DNA of 42,069 bases from an uncultured Bacteroidaceae bacterium (GCA_905235565.1 CAJOLR010000012.1:1-42069), one strand, 5' to 3'. Counted from the stretch's first letter, positions 9,060 to 19,132 are shown. Translations and numbers: made by a program. Notes: generated by a model not told the origin, from the letters alone.

Positions 9060-10085
9060 TCAGGATTCTTCATTGAAGTAGAGCTTGTAAAACTTGCCGT
9101 GTTCGTCCTCGCCCTGCTCTATCAGTTGGCGGCTGCCGTGCACGTATATGTGGAAGTTCTTGTCCAGTTTGATGACGCTCTTGTAGAGGCGGTTCTGTTT
9201 CTTTACGGCGCCCTCGCTTACGTCAAACTGGTCCTGGAGCTGTATCTGACGCTCCTGCTCGTAACGGTTGCGGTAATCATCGAACATACCCACCACCTCG
9301 GGCTGGGATATTACCTGCTGCTCAAATGACGGCATATCGAACTTGGGGTTGTTCTTGAAGAATCCCATGGTGCGGCTCAACAGGTCGGCCTGGTCGGCAC
9401 GGTTCACGTTGAACTGCTTGGGCAGCTCCTGCGCTACGAAATTGCGGGTCAGTTCCATCACGTTCTGGGTCTGGAAATATGAGTCCTGACGGCGCATCAG
9501 GTGCAGATAGTCATCAATCCAATAACTGGCACCCTGGGTGTTGGTCTTATCGACCACAGCCACCATGTAACCCTTCTCGCGCTCGTAGTTCATTATGAGC
9601 GCTCCCTTGTCAAGTCGGCGCAGGTTCACGCCATCCACTGGCGATATGTCAAATCCGTCCTCATCGTGCTCAACGGTAAGGAAAGTCTCCTTGTTCTCTA
9701 TCTTGAACAGGCCGATGGCCTCGTTTATGTCACGCCCCATACCCAGACCTGTAATATGAGCCACTATGAAATCACCGCCCTTGATCTTGGGGTGCTGGCA
9801 GTTCTCATACAGGTGTGTGGCCAGATCGACCGAGAAGTCATAGAGCATGCCCGGATTGTCGAATATGTCACTTACCAGCCTATAGACACGGTTATTCTCA
9901 AGCCCCAGGTCATCATGGAACACAAAACGCTCCTCGCTCTTGAACGAGCCCACAAAGTACTCGGTGAGCAGGGTGTTCATATCCTCGCTCAGCGTAAACA
10001 GTTTTTTGGAGCATACAAACGGCTCCTCATTTGCCTGATTGCCCACATAGTGCAGCGCCAGGCTCTCTATCCTCATTTCAGACAT
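9060..10085 (-). CDS. Nucleoid-associated protein, NdpA/YejK (37 kDa) family
   Basis: Protein of 341 residues, the usual length for the family. It opens with the characteristic region around residues 1-50 (IESLALHYVGN...FTLSEDMNTLLTEYFVG) followed by FHDDLGLENNRVYRLVSDIF and the central FIVAHITGLGMG...AIGLFKIENKETFL block. In E. coli the homologue YejK co-purifies with the nucleoid; biochemical role is poorly defined. It starts 27 bp downstream of the ATPase gene on the same strand, so read-through is possible, but the two are not a known functional pair. A degenerate copy of part of this gene is present at 11725-11756. Confidence 0.85.
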   Translation of the reverse strand: MSEMRIESLALHYVGNQANEEPFVCSKKLFTLSEDMNTLLTEYFVGSFKSEERFVFHDDLGLENNRVYRLVSDIFDNPGMLYDFSVDLATHLYENCQHPKIKGGDFIVAHITGLGMGRDINEAIGLFKIENKETFLTVEHDEDGFDISPVDGVNLRRLDKGALIMNYEREKGYMVAVVDKTNTQGASYWIDDYLHLMRRQDSYFQTQNVMELTRNFVAQELPKQFNVNRADQADLLSRTMGFFKNNPKFDMPSFEQQVISQPEVVGMFDDYRNRYEQERQIQLQDQFDVSEGAVKKQNRLYKSVIKLDKNFHIYVHGSRQLIEQGEDEHGKFYKLYFNEES

Positions 10086-10112
10086 TTCCAGTTTATTTAA
10101 TTACCTCTAAAT

Positions 10113-11330
10113 TTAATATAGGAACCCCAACATCCAGAGTGGCAACTTTGCTCCATCAGGCATATCCCAATCATCAGCAAAGACATAAGAGTCTTCAATC
10201 CCTGCTATTTGTGAAAAGTCCTTGCTGCGTCCACCAATCTCAAAGGTGTATTTTGAGTCAACCTTGAAATCTCCTTGAGCCTTCCCATATTCCACATTGT
10301 GCGACTCCGAGAGACTGTTGATAGCAAAAGTCTCACGCAGGGTGCCAATATCTGCTTTTGCAGGTGCCAAAGCATAGATAATGTTGGTGTTCTCTAAGTA
10401 CACCTTATCCGGCTTCGTCAGTTTGCCAATCTTCTTTTTGTCCGAATAGAGCAGGTTGAGTATCTTGGCATCACCTAAGTATTTGAGATATTCCACCACC
10501 GTATCACGGCCAATCTCGAGGGCAGCTGCAATCTTATTGGAGTTCAGTTCGAACGGCACCTCACTGCAAATCAAGGCTACGAGAGCCTGCAGTTTTCTGA
10601 CGTTGGCCACATCCACCTTGCAAATCCTGGGAAGTTCCGTTTCTATGATGTAATTTACGATCTGCTCGATTTTCGTATAGTATTCTCCTTCGCCTTCCAA
10701 TAGGAAAGGATAGTATCCCTTCTCCAGATACTCTTTAAAAAGAGCTACGGGCCGGCATTTCGCTGTTACCTCTTGCCATAAGTCGTATGGGTGGGCAAGA
10801 ATGTCCTCCAACGACCACTTGGGGAACGAAAGACCGTGGTAGAAACGCAACGCCTCGCGGAACGACAGTCCGGGCATTGTATATTTCACTGCTCTTCTAG
10901 ACAGATCGGCATCTCCTTCTTTCAAGCGCAGTAGTGATGAGCCGCTCACTATCATCTTCAGTTCAGGATACAGTTCGTATATTTCCTTCACTTCGTGGCT
11001 CCAGTCTGCCTCGCCAGGTTTGTACTTGTGAATCTCGTCTATCACCAGCACTTCGCCGCCTCTGACAACAAACTCTTCAGCCAAACCGACAAGCGTACGC
11101 GTTGAGAAATCCACGGTATCAGCAGAGCAATACAGCACCCGACGGTCGCCAAGTTTGAAATTACGTTTCAGATACTGCTTTATGAGCGTAGATTTTCCAA
11201 CACCTTTAGCACCCACAACACTCACAAGTTGGGTATTCCAGTGAATCTCGTCCATCTTGTCACGAACAATTTCCATTGACGTGTTAGCCAACAATCTGTC
11301 ACTCTTCCTGAATAATGAGTCCATAAGCAT
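10113..11330 (-). CDS. AAA family ATPase with DUF4143 domain
   Basis: Protein of 405 residues. The N-terminal AAA_14 ATPase domain has a Walker A motif GAKGVGKST (about 39-47), a Walker B motif VLVIDEIHK (about 94-102) and a sensor-like VSGSSLLRL. The C-terminal half matches the DUF4143 type with winged-helix-like ALEIGRDTVVEYLKYLGDAKIL and a nuclease-like fold tail. These ATPases are abundant, often horizontally spread, and of unsettled function in Bacteroidetes. Two starts are possible (11330 or 11324). A TATCTTTG box lies just upstream together with GTTGC/GCAAC repeats. The gene sits beside decayed gene fragments, suggesting an accessory insertion. Confidence 0.85.
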   Translation of the reverse strand: MLMDSLFRKSDRLLANTSMEIVRDKMDEIHWNTQLVSVVGAKGVGKSTLIKQYLKRNFKLGDRRVLYCSADTVDFSTRTLVGLAEEFVVRGGEVLVIDEIHKYKPGEADWSHEVKEIYELYPELKMIVSGSSLLRLKEGDADLSRRAVKYTMPGLSFREALRFYHGLSFPKWSLEDILAHPYDLWQEVTAKCRPVALFKEYLEKGYYPFLLEGEGEYYTKIEQIVNYIIETELPRICKVDVANVRKLQALVALICSEVPFELNSNKIAAALEIGRDTVVEYLKYLGDAKILNLLYSDKKKIGKLTKPDKVYLENTNIIYALAPAKADIGTLRETFAINSLSESHNVEYGKAQGDFKVDSKYTFEIGGRSKDFSQIAGIEDSYVFADDWDMPDGAKLPLWMLGFLY

Positions 11331-11343
11331 TAAATATCCGATG

Positions 11344-11351
11344 CAAAGATA
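11344..11351 (-). promoter_or_regulatory. Promoter -7 box for the AAA/DUF4143 ATPase
   Basis: Minus-strand TATCTTTG matches TAnnTTTG, 13 bp before the ATG at 11330. Confidence 0.5.
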
Positions 11352-11359
11352 CTAATATT

Positions 11360-11409
11360 GTTGCACGCAACCAACACTTTTTAAAAAAGATGTTGTTTCT
11401 GCGCAACAC
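11360..11409. promoter_or_regulatory. GTTGC/GCAAC repeats upstream of ATPase promoter
   Basis: GTTGCACGCAAC at 11360-11371 is a perfect 5+2+5 inverted repeat. A related GTTG...GCAACAC stretch recurs at about 11392-11408, and both copies run into a CACTTTT sequence. Placement across the upstream promoter region suggests operator sites; this is inference. Confidence 0.35.
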
Positions 11410-11415
11410 TTTTCT

Positions 11416-11707
11416 TTTCAAAACAAACGTTTGCCATGATTGATACTATCGGGCGTGGAATCCGAAAGGTGTTCACGGAACAATAGAAACGATACTTCCC
11501 GATGCCCGATTATCAGATAGACCAAGCCAAGAAAGATCTGATGTACTTACTGAAGAGCAGAAGATAAGGAAGATAGGTAATATGTTGTCAGCATTGAAGA
11601 AGGATGGAATAATTCGACTTAGCGAGAAGAAGAAGTCGAACTTTAGTCGAACTTCACTAACACACCATTGTTGGTATAAAACAAGGAAAAACTATATGAC
11701 AGTGTGA
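11416..11707 (+). pseudogene. Decayed AlbA_2/RecG-like DNA- or RNA-binding protein, C-terminal remnant
   Basis: Three short pieces of one protein family survive in shifting frames. QNKRL is followed by MIDTIGRGIRKVFTEQ (frame beginning at the ATG 11436), then a TAG at 11484-11486, then KRYFPMPDYQID. After a second frame change, LTEEQKIRKIGNMLSALKKDGIIRL runs from about 11534 to a TGA at 11705-11707. The order and the phrase MIDTIGxGI...FFPMPDY are typical of the AlbA_2/HATPase_c_4 proteins often annotated as RecG-like regulators; the last piece is their terminal winged helix. The N-terminal and central parts are gone. It lies on the opposite strand from its neighbours. Confidence 0.7.
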
Positions 11708-11724
11708 GATTTTTGGAGCCTCAA

Positions 11725-11756
11725 CTGTATCTGACGCTCCTACCCGTAACGGTTGC
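11725..11756 (-). pseudogene. Relic of the ndpA-like gene
   Basis: This 32-bp stretch matches 9240-9271, inside the intact nucleoid-associated gene, at 30 of 32 positions and in the same orientation. One of the two changes creates a stop codon in the former reading frame (NRYEQERQIQ becomes NRYG*ERQIQ). It is too short to be functional and marks a past duplication or rearrangement. The remaining sequence up to 11795 shows nothing recognisable. Confidence 0.6.
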
Positions 11757-11795
11757 ATACACAAGGAGAGCGTCACCCCCCAATTGTACCAATAA

Positions 11796-11818
11796 TTGTC
11801 AATTCTCAATTGTCAATT
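11796..11818. repeat. AATTGTCAATT repeat downstream of atpG
   Basis: Tandem AATTGTCAATT-type units separated by a short CTC spacer. A similar cluster is at 14869-14893 between atpF and atpH. Confidence 0.55.
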
Positions 11819-11870
11819 CCAATGAGATATTAGATCTGGCTGCCAGCAGCCAAATCTAATATCTCATTGG
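11819..11870 (-). terminator. 52-bp near-perfect palindrome spanning the atpG stop codon
   Basis: Two 25-bp arms separated by 2 bp, with a single non-Watson-Crick position that becomes a G-U pair in the minus-strand transcript. The 5' arm is the last coding part of atpG (encoding TNEILDLAA), and the 3' arm contains GSQI, the stop and the first untranslated bases. A hairpin this long at the operon end could terminate transcription or protect the 3' end; there is no clear U-tract after it. Confidence 0.7.
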
Positions 11871-12684
11871 TTATGGCCTGCTGGCGCAGTTTGTTGTACT
11901 GGAGTGTAAGCTCCCCGATCAGGTTGTCGGCATTCTCGGTAGCGGCCTGCATGGCAATCACGCGGGCGGCCTGCTCGCTGGCAAAAGAGTCCTGTATGGC
12001 GCAATATACTTTCATGCGTATAACCTTGGGAAGCAGCTCTTTCATAAGTTCTGCGGCCGACGGCTCCAGGATGTAGTCACTCTCCTGCTCCGCCTCTCCG
12101 GCAGGAACAGTTACCGGCAGCAGCACCTCATCCACAATCTGCTGTGAGCCAGCGCTCTTAAAGTGGGTATAGGTAAGCACCACCTTGTCCAGGTGGCCGT
12201 TCAGATACATATCCATAAGGTCATCGGCCAATGATGCTGCCTGCTCGTAACTGCGGCTCTGCATCATACCGGCATAACCGGTGTTAATGGTCAGCCCCTC
12301 CTTGCGGAACGCATCAGTTATCTTCTGTCCTACGGTATATACCAGAGGTGTCTGGTCAATCTTGTAGAGTTCATTATAAAGCGTACGGCTGTGACGGATT
12401 ATGTTGCCGTTAAAACCGCCGCACAGGCTGGAATCGGACGAGAAGCAGACCATTGCCACCTCCTTTACATCACGCTCCACCACTAACGGTGACACCTTGC
12501 GGGCCTCAGGATCAGACGACAGGCGTTTAAGGATACCGTCCAGCTGATTCACGTAAGGCACGGCAAACTGAATGTTCTGCTGAGCCTTGCGCAGTTTCAC
12601 GCTCGATACCATCTTCATGGCCGATGTGGTCTTGCGTGTGTTGCTGACCGACTGGATACGGGTCTTTATCTCCTTGAGTGACAT
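11830..12684 (-). CDS. atpG: ATP synthase F1 subunit gamma
   Basis: Central rotor shaft of F1, coupling proton flow to the alpha/beta catalytic head. The 284-residue protein begins with the conserved MSLKEIKTRIQSVSNTRKTT and ends in the coiled-coil segment EQAARVIAMQAATENADNLIGELTLQYNKLRQQAITNEI, both diagnostic of gamma. Length is normal. It follows atpA by 6 bp and is the last gene of the operon. The extreme C-terminus (GSQI) is encoded within the 3' arm of a 52-bp palindrome, so the final residues may be a recent replacement of the original tail. Confidence 0.97.
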   Translation of the reverse strand: MSLKEIKTRIQSVSNTRKTTSAMKMVSSVKLRKAQQNIQFAVPYVNQLDGILKRLSSDPEARKVSPLVVERDVKEVAMVCFSSDSSLCGGFNGNIIRHSRTLYNELYKIDQTPLVYTVGQKITDAFRKEGLTINTGYAGMMQSRSYEQAASLADDLMDMYLNGHLDKVVLTYTHFKSAGSQQIVDEVLLPVTVPAGEAEQESDYILEPSAAELMKELLPKVIRMKVYCAIQDSFASEQAARVIAMQAATENADNLIGELTLQYNKLRQQAITNEILDLAAGSQI

Positions 12685-12690
12685 TACTTA

Positions 12691-14277
12691 TCAGATTCCT
12701 AATTCCTGAATGGTCTTGTCGGCAGCCTCCTCAATGAGCTTGCCCACCTCATCATTCATTACGCCACCAGAGAGCACATCAAGGATATTCTCCTTGTACT
12801 TGCCGCGTACAATCTCCACAAAACGGTCCTCGAACTCAATGACACGGTCAAGAGGAACCTTACTCAGGAGTCCATGGATGCCGCAGTAGAGCACTGCAAT
12901 CTGCTCGCCCACCGGCATAGGTGAATACTGAGGCTGTATAAGCAGGCGGTTGTTCTTGCGGCCCTTGTCAAGCACCATGGCGGTCACGGGGTCCATATCG
13001 CTGCTGAACTTGCTGAACGCCTCCAGCTCGCGGTACTGCGCCTGGTCAATCTTAAGCGTACCGGCCACCTTCTTCATTGACTTGATCTGAGCGTTACCGC
13101 CCACACGAGATACCGATATACCCACGTTGATGGCGGGACGGAATCCCTGGTTGAAGAGGCTTGACTCCAGATATATCTGACCGTCTGTGATAGAGATGAC
13201 ATTGGTAGGGATATAAGCCGATACGTCACCGGCCTGTGTCTCGATTATAGGCAGAGCGGTCAGAGAGCCGCCTCCCTTGACATGACCCACAAGCGACGGC
13301 GGAAGGTCATTCATCTTCTCGGCCACCTCCTGCTGGCTGATTATCTTGGCCGCACGCTCAAGCAGGCGTGAATGCAGGTAGAAGATATCACCGGGATATG
13401 CCTCACGGCCTGACGGACGTTTAAGTATAAGTGACACCTCACGGTAAGCCACAGCCTGCTTGGAGAGGTCATCATAAACCACTAAGGCATGGCGGCCGGT
13501 ATCACGGAAATACTCACCTATGGCAGCACCTGCCAACGGGGCATAGTACTGAAGTGCGGCGGGATCGGCAGCGGTTGCGGCCACCACGATGGTGTAATCC
13601 AGAGCGCCGTGCTGACGCAGGGTATTGACTATGGTAGCAACGGTTGAACCCTTCTGGCCCACAGCCACATATATGCAATAGACAGGATCACCTGCCTCAT
13701 AGTTCTTGCGCTGGTTGATGATGGTATCAATGGCAATGGCTGTCTTACCGGTCTGACGGTCACCGATTATAAGCTCACGCTGTCCGCGGCCTATGGGAAT
13801 CATGGCGTCAATGGCACGCAGACCTGTCTGAAGGGGCTGATGCACCGGCTCACGGAACACCACACCGGGAGCCTTACGCTCCAGTGGCATCTCAAAGAAG
13901 GGGCCCTCTATATCCTTAAGACCGTCAAGCGGCTGACCCAGAGGGTTAACCACGCGGCCAACCATGTTCTCACTTACGTTAATTGAGGCAATGCGGCCTG
14001 TGCGGTGCACGGTCATATCCTCCTTGATCTGATCAGTTGGACCAAGCAGGATGGCACCTACGTTATCCTCCTCCAGATTCATCACTATGGCACGTATGCC
14101 ATTGTCAAACTCTATCAGCTCATCGGCCTCGGCATTCTTGAGTCCGTATATGCGGACCACGCCGTCACTCACCTGGAGCACGGTTCCCACCTCCTGGAAG
14201 CGGGCGCTGGTGTCAATGCCCTTAAGCTGTTCCAGAAGTACCTCCGATACCTCACTTGCCTTTATTCCGTTTGCCAT
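12691..14277 (-). CDS. atpA: ATP synthase F1 subunit alpha
   Basis: Non-catalytic nucleotide-binding subunit of the F1 hexamer. The 528-residue protein has an N-terminal beta-barrel domain, a P-loop GDRQTGKT at 172-179 and the alpha signature region [14 protein letters not shown] near 380-395. Length and motifs are normal. Its ATG overlaps the atpH stop by one base (TAATG), which suggests translational coupling, and atpG follows after 6 bp. It is transcribed with the rest of the operon from the promoter upstream of atpD. Confidence 0.98.
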   Translation of the reverse strand: MANGIKASEVSEVLLEQLKGIDTSARFQEVGTVLQVSDGVVRIYGLKNAEADELIEFDNGIRAIVMNLEEDNVGAILLGPTDQIKEDMTVHRTGRIASINVSENMVGRVVNPLGQPLDGLKDIEGPFFEMPLERKAPGVVFREPVHQPLQTGLRAIDAMIPIGRGQRELIIGDRQTGKTAIAIDTIINQRKNYEAGDPVYCIYVAVGQKGSTVATIVNTLRQHGALDYTIVVAATAADPAALQYYAPLAGAAIGEYFRDTGRHALVVYDDLSKQAVAYREVSLILKRPSGREAYPGDIFYLHSRLLERAAKIISQQEVAEKMNDLPPSLVGHVKGGGSLTALPIIETQAGDVSAYIPTNVISITDGQIYLESSLFNQGFRPAINVGISVSRVGGNAQIKSMKKVAGTLKIDQAQYRELEAFSKFSSDMDPVTAMVLDKGRKNNRLLIQPQYSPMPVGEQIAVLYCGIHGLLSKVPLDRVIEFEDRFVEIVRGKYKENILDVLSGGVMNDEVGKLIEEAADKTIQELGI

Positions 14278-14840
14278 TATATGATACGGTTATTCTTTTC
14301 TATAAGTTCCTTGCGGATTCTCTGCAGTTTGCCCGCCACACTGGCGTCAAGCCGGAATCCGTCAACCAGAAGCACGAACCCGCCGTCAATTGACGGATCC
14401 ACCGTATGGGTCCATTCCACGCGGCCGTGCTCAACGTTCTCAACCAACTGTTTGAGCCTTGCCCTGCGTTCTTCGCCCACAGGGGTGGCTGTAATAAGCT
14501 CAACCGGCACGATACCATTCCTGAGGCGATACAGGTCCTGATAGCTTACGGCCATAAACAGCAGGCAGTCGCCGCGTCCGGCACCTACAACGAGCTTGAA
14601 GAAAGCCTGTGCAGAGCCGCTCAGCGGTTTCTTTCCGTCCGTGACAGCAGTCTCAAGCAGGCTGCATTTATCGGCCACACTTAACGTGGGGTCAACCAGA
14701 CGGTCATGTATGGCATGTACAGCCCGCATCCGTGAGGCAAGCGTCTGCATCTCCAGATACACCTGCGCGGCATCACCCTGCTCCACCGCATACCGCAGCA
14801 GCGCCTTGGCGTATCGCACGGAAACGGTTCCTGTATTCAT
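14277..14840 (-). CDS. atpH: ATP synthase F1 subunit delta
   Basis: Peripheral-stalk protein linking subunit b to the top of F1. At 187 residues it is the normal size, with the conserved N-terminal helix [17 protein letters not shown] and a C-terminal IDPSI-like segment ([23 protein letters not shown]). It starts 47 bp after atpF; that gap holds AATTGTCAATT-type repeats, the largest gap in this part of the operon. It overlaps atpA by one base. Confidence 0.95.
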   Translation of the reverse strand: MNTGTVSVRYAKALLRYAVEQGDAAQVYLEMQTLASRMRAVHAIHDRLVDPTLSVADKCSLLETAVTDGKKPLSGSAQAFFKLVVGAGRGDCLLFMAVSYQDLYRLRNGIVPVELITATPVGEERRARLKQLVENVEHGRVEWTHTVDPSIDGGFVLLVDGFRLDASVAGKLQRIRKELIEKNNRII

Positions 14841-14868
14841 ACCTCTACTGAATTTATGTCCATAACAG

Positions 14869-14893
14869 AATTGTCAATTGTCAATCATCAATT
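14869..14893. repeat. AATTGTCAATT-type repeat between atpF and atpH
   Basis: Overlapping AATTGTCAATT units begin at the atpF stop codon and fill most of the 47-bp gap. The same motif recurs after atpG. Confidence 0.55.
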
Positions 14894-15378
14894 CTTAATA
14901 TCGTCTATCATACGGTCAATCAGAAGCAGCTGGTCCTCATCGGTGGAGAGTTCCTTAAGTACAACCCTCTCAGCCACCTGGACCGACAGCTCCGCAACCT
15001 GACGGCGCAGGCTGCGCAGTGCCTCCTCCTTCTCCAGACGTATCTGCTCACGTGCATCGGAGATAAGTTTCTCACCGCTCTCCTTGGCACGGGCCTCGGC
15101 CTCTGCAATGATCTCATCACGCCGGTCGGCAGCCTCCTTAAGGATGCGCGCCTTCTCGGCACGGGTCTCCTTAAGCAGTTCATCACACTCATTCCGGATA
15201 CCGGCCAGACGCTCGTTGGCCTCCTTGGCCGCCAGGAGCGACTTGTCAATATACTCATTGCGCTCGTCAACCATACGGGTAATCATGGGGAATCCCCACT
15301 TAACCAGTATAAAGAAGACAATTCCGGCTGCAATGAGCATCCAGATGATTGTACCGACTTCGGGAATCAGAAGGTCCA

Positions 15379-15379
<1 letters not shown>
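14888..15379 (-). CDS. atpF: ATP synthase Fo subunit b
   Basis: Peripheral-stalk subunit anchored in the inner membrane. The 163-residue protein has one N-terminal transmembrane helix (about 9-29, TIIWMLIAAGIVFFILVKWG) followed by a long, highly charged alpha-helix that continues almost to the end, exactly the b-subunit pattern. Its ATG overlaps the atpE stop by one base, implying coupled translation. Confidence 0.96.
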
Positions 15380-15657
<278 letters not shown>

Positions 15658-15668
15658 TTAATGTATTA

Positions 15669-16748
15669 TCAGTTTTTTGTTGCTATCTCCTTCTTGGCAT
15701 GATGCTCCTCGGGGCGTGACAGGCCGATGAACACAGCACTAAGCATGGTGAACACATAAGCCTGGATATATGCCACCAGCAGTTCCAGCAGGTTCATGAA
15801 TATCATGAAGAATACAGACAGGACTGTCATCGGGGCACCAATAAACGGTCCCATCTTTGCTGTTATGAATATCACACAGGTAAGCGACAGTATGATGGCG
15901 TGACCTGCGGTGATATTGGCAAACAGACGTACAGTAAGGGCAAACGGCTTGGTAAATATACCCACAATCTCAATGAACGGCAACAGCGGCACCGGAGCCT
16001 TGAGGAATACGGGCACATCGGGCCAGAGTATCTCTTTCCAATACTCGCGGTTACCGAACACATTTACCGTAAAGAACGTTACCAGCGCCAGGGTGAGCGT
16101 AATGGCGATATTGCCCGTCACGTTGGCACCGGCAGGGAATATGGGGATAAGCCCCATTATGTTGCTCAGCAGTATAAAGAAGAATATGGTGAGCAGCAAC
16201 GGCGCATAACGTTTGTAGTCCTTGCCTACCGAAGGCTTGATCACATCATCCACAATCATGGTGATGACATACTCCATCAGACCCACAAAACCACCTGGAG
16301 CCGGATCGGTAGAACTGTGACGCCTGTACCAGCGGGCCGTGCACATCACTATCACGCAGAGCAGCAGGCTGTTTATTATCACAGCCAGCGCTATCTTGGT
16401 AAGTGACAGGTCAAGCGGTTTGAGTTCTGTGCCGTCGGGCAACGTCTCAACCAGTTTACCTGCATGGGCGCCATCATCCGTAATGTGGAATCCTTCATAA
16501 CTGCCGGTATGTTCAAGTTGACGGGACGAGAAAAAATGCCAACCCGATACCTTGCTGTACAGTATAACAGGCAGATGCAGGCTTATCTCCTTGTCACCTA
16601 TTGTTATTATATGCCAATGATAGGAGTCCTTGAGATGGCCGAATATGATGCCTTTGACATCGACAGTCTCATCCTGTGCGGTCTCCTGTGCAAAGGCCGG
16701 AACCGCAATCAGAAGCATCAATGACAATATGGCTATTATCTTTTTCAA
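15669..16748 (-). CDS. atpB: ATP synthase Fo subunit a
   Basis: Membrane stator that forms the proton half-channels next to the c ring. The essential arginine lies in PFALTVRLFANITAGHAI, followed by the final helices. I place the start at a TTG (16746-16748) giving MKKIIAILSLMLLIAVPAFAQ, which makes 359 residues. This start overlaps the upstream TGA as TTGA and has GGAG about 10 bp upstream; the longer reading from 16799 overlaps the previous gene by 55 bp. A cleavable-looking signal and a roughly 80-residue periplasmic N-terminal extension precede the first membrane helix, as in other Bacteroidetes a-subunits. Confidence 0.93.
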   Translation of the reverse strand: MKKIIAILSLMLLIAVPAFAQETAQDETVDVKGIIFGHLKDSYHWHIITIGDKEISLHLPVILYSKVSGWHFFSSRQLEHTGSYEGFHITDDGAHAGKLVETLPDGTELKPLDLSLTKIALAVIINSLLLCVIVMCTARWYRRHSSTDPAPGGFVGLMEYVITMIVDDVIKPSVGKDYKRYAPLLLTIFFFILLSNIMGLIPIFPAGANVTGNIAITLTLALVTFFTVNVFGNREYWKEILWPDVPVFLKAPVPLLPFIEIVGIFTKPFALTVRLFANITAGHAIILSLTCVIFITAKMGPFIGAPMTVLSVFFMIFMNLLELLVAYIQAYVFTMLSAVFIGLSRPEEHHAKKEIATKN

Positions 16749-17113
16749 CTCTTTTTCTCTCCTTTCATAAACAGTACCGTCTCTACAGCCGACAGGCACA
16801 TATAATATATCATGAATACAACTGAAAACGGCAGCAACTGAGTGCCGACAGCTGTGAAATAAACCACAAGCATAACAATGGCAAGCAGAATCTTTACCAC
16901 CCTGTAGGTAAGGAAGAACAGGCTGCGGTCCTTGCCCTTTCTCTCATTTGAGCGCTTGAGCCATATCATGACGCCAAGCATTACGGCAAAGAACAGCGGG
17001 ATGATGAACAGAAGGGACGGATATTGCTCCGGCCATACTGTACGCAATGACAGCACTGCTGCTATGGTCAGTACAGAAAGTACAGTCAGATATGTCAGGA
17101 TCAGTTTTTTCAT
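16745..17113 (-). CDS. AtpI-like small membrane protein of the ATP synthase operon
   Basis: Protein of 122 residues with about four hydrophobic helices and no known catalytic motif. It lies between atpC and atpB, the place where Bacteroidetes operons carry an AtpI-like or uncharacterised membrane gene that may help assemble the c ring. It overlaps the atpC stop by 4 bp (ATGA) and the atpB TTG start by 4 bp, so it is translated as part of the operon. The assembly role is inferred from position only. Confidence 0.75.
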   Translation of the reverse strand: MKKLILTYLTVLSVLTIAAVLSLRTVWPEQYPSLLFIIPLFFAVMLGVMIWLKRSNERKGKDRSLFFLTYRVVKILLAIVMLVVYFTAVGTQLLPFSVVFMIYYMCLSAVETVLFMKGEKKS

Positions 17114-17349
17114 ATTTCAACACAAATTGAGAGGGTGTTGTTGCAAACCTCGGCAAACCCGGATCTTACGGCAACCTCAGACTGTCCATTCGCATCTTTA
17201 TATACTATTTTACCATTCTCAAGCGATGAGATTATAGGGGCATGGTTATTAAGAACTGTGAAACTGCCCACAGTACCCGGCAGGGTAACGCTCTCCACAT
17301 CTCCCTCAAAAACCAGTCTGTCCGGTGCTATAATCCTTAGCTTGAGCAT
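17110..17349 (-). CDS. atpC: ATP synthase F1 subunit epsilon (short form)
   Basis: Rotor subunit at the foot of the central stalk. At 79 residues it contains only the N-terminal beta-sandwich (LRIIAPDRLVFEGDVESVTLPGTVGSFTVLNNHAPIISSL) and lacks the C-terminal helical hairpin that, in longer homologues, inhibits ATP hydrolysis. Short epsilon is common in Bacteroidetes. It starts 2 bp after atpD. Confidence 0.94.
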   Translation of the reverse strand: MLKLRIIAPDRLVFEGDVESVTLPGTVGSFTVLNNHAPIISSLENGKIVYKDANGQSEVAVRSGFAEVCNNTLSICVEI

Positions 17350-17351
17350 GA

Positions 17352-18896
<1,545 letters not shown>

Positions 18897-18962
18897 TTAT
18901 GTCTTACCTTATTATTCATTAAAGTTACGTTTTGTATCCAAACGGATTATATTTCACACTTA

Positions 18963-19122
18963 GAATCTGTTTTGATTTGTTCCGTGAAATTGATTATGGT
19001 CTGTTTTTACTCTGGTTTCACCGGTTTGAGGGAGTAAAGGAGGTCCATTATGACCGGGAAGCGGTGGAAGTAGAGAAAAAAGAGGCTATAAGAAAATCAT
19101 GGAAACAAATCAGAACAGATTC
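18963..19122. mobile_element. MITE-like 160-bp element with terminal inverted repeats
   Basis: The ends are inverted copies: GAATCTGTTTTGATTTG at the left and, on the other strand at the right, GAATCTGTTCTGATTTG, with similarity continuing through TTCC. The element is flanked on both sides by TTA, a possible 3-bp target duplication (18960-18962 and 19123-19125). It contains no intact gene. It sits in the divergent gap between atpD and the Ca2+ antiporter, and the right end abuts the antiporter promoter. Confidence 0.6.
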
Positions 19123-19132
19123 TTAATTATAC

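Noticed and set aside
10113-11330. The AAA/DUF4143 ATPase as part of a defence system
   Set aside because: No partner nuclease, methylase or toxin is encoded nearby; only decayed fragments adjoin it, so a defence role cannot be supported.
16749-16799. 17-codon N-terminal extension of ATP synthase subunit a
   Set aside because: It overlaps the preceding gene, and the TTG start at 16748 gives a proper signal sequence and overlap.
18932-19126. Plus-strand reading frame of 64 codons near the ATP synthase promoter
   Set aside because: It lies across the MITE-like element and includes both inverted ends; no homology is recognisable, so it was treated as part of the element rather than a gene.
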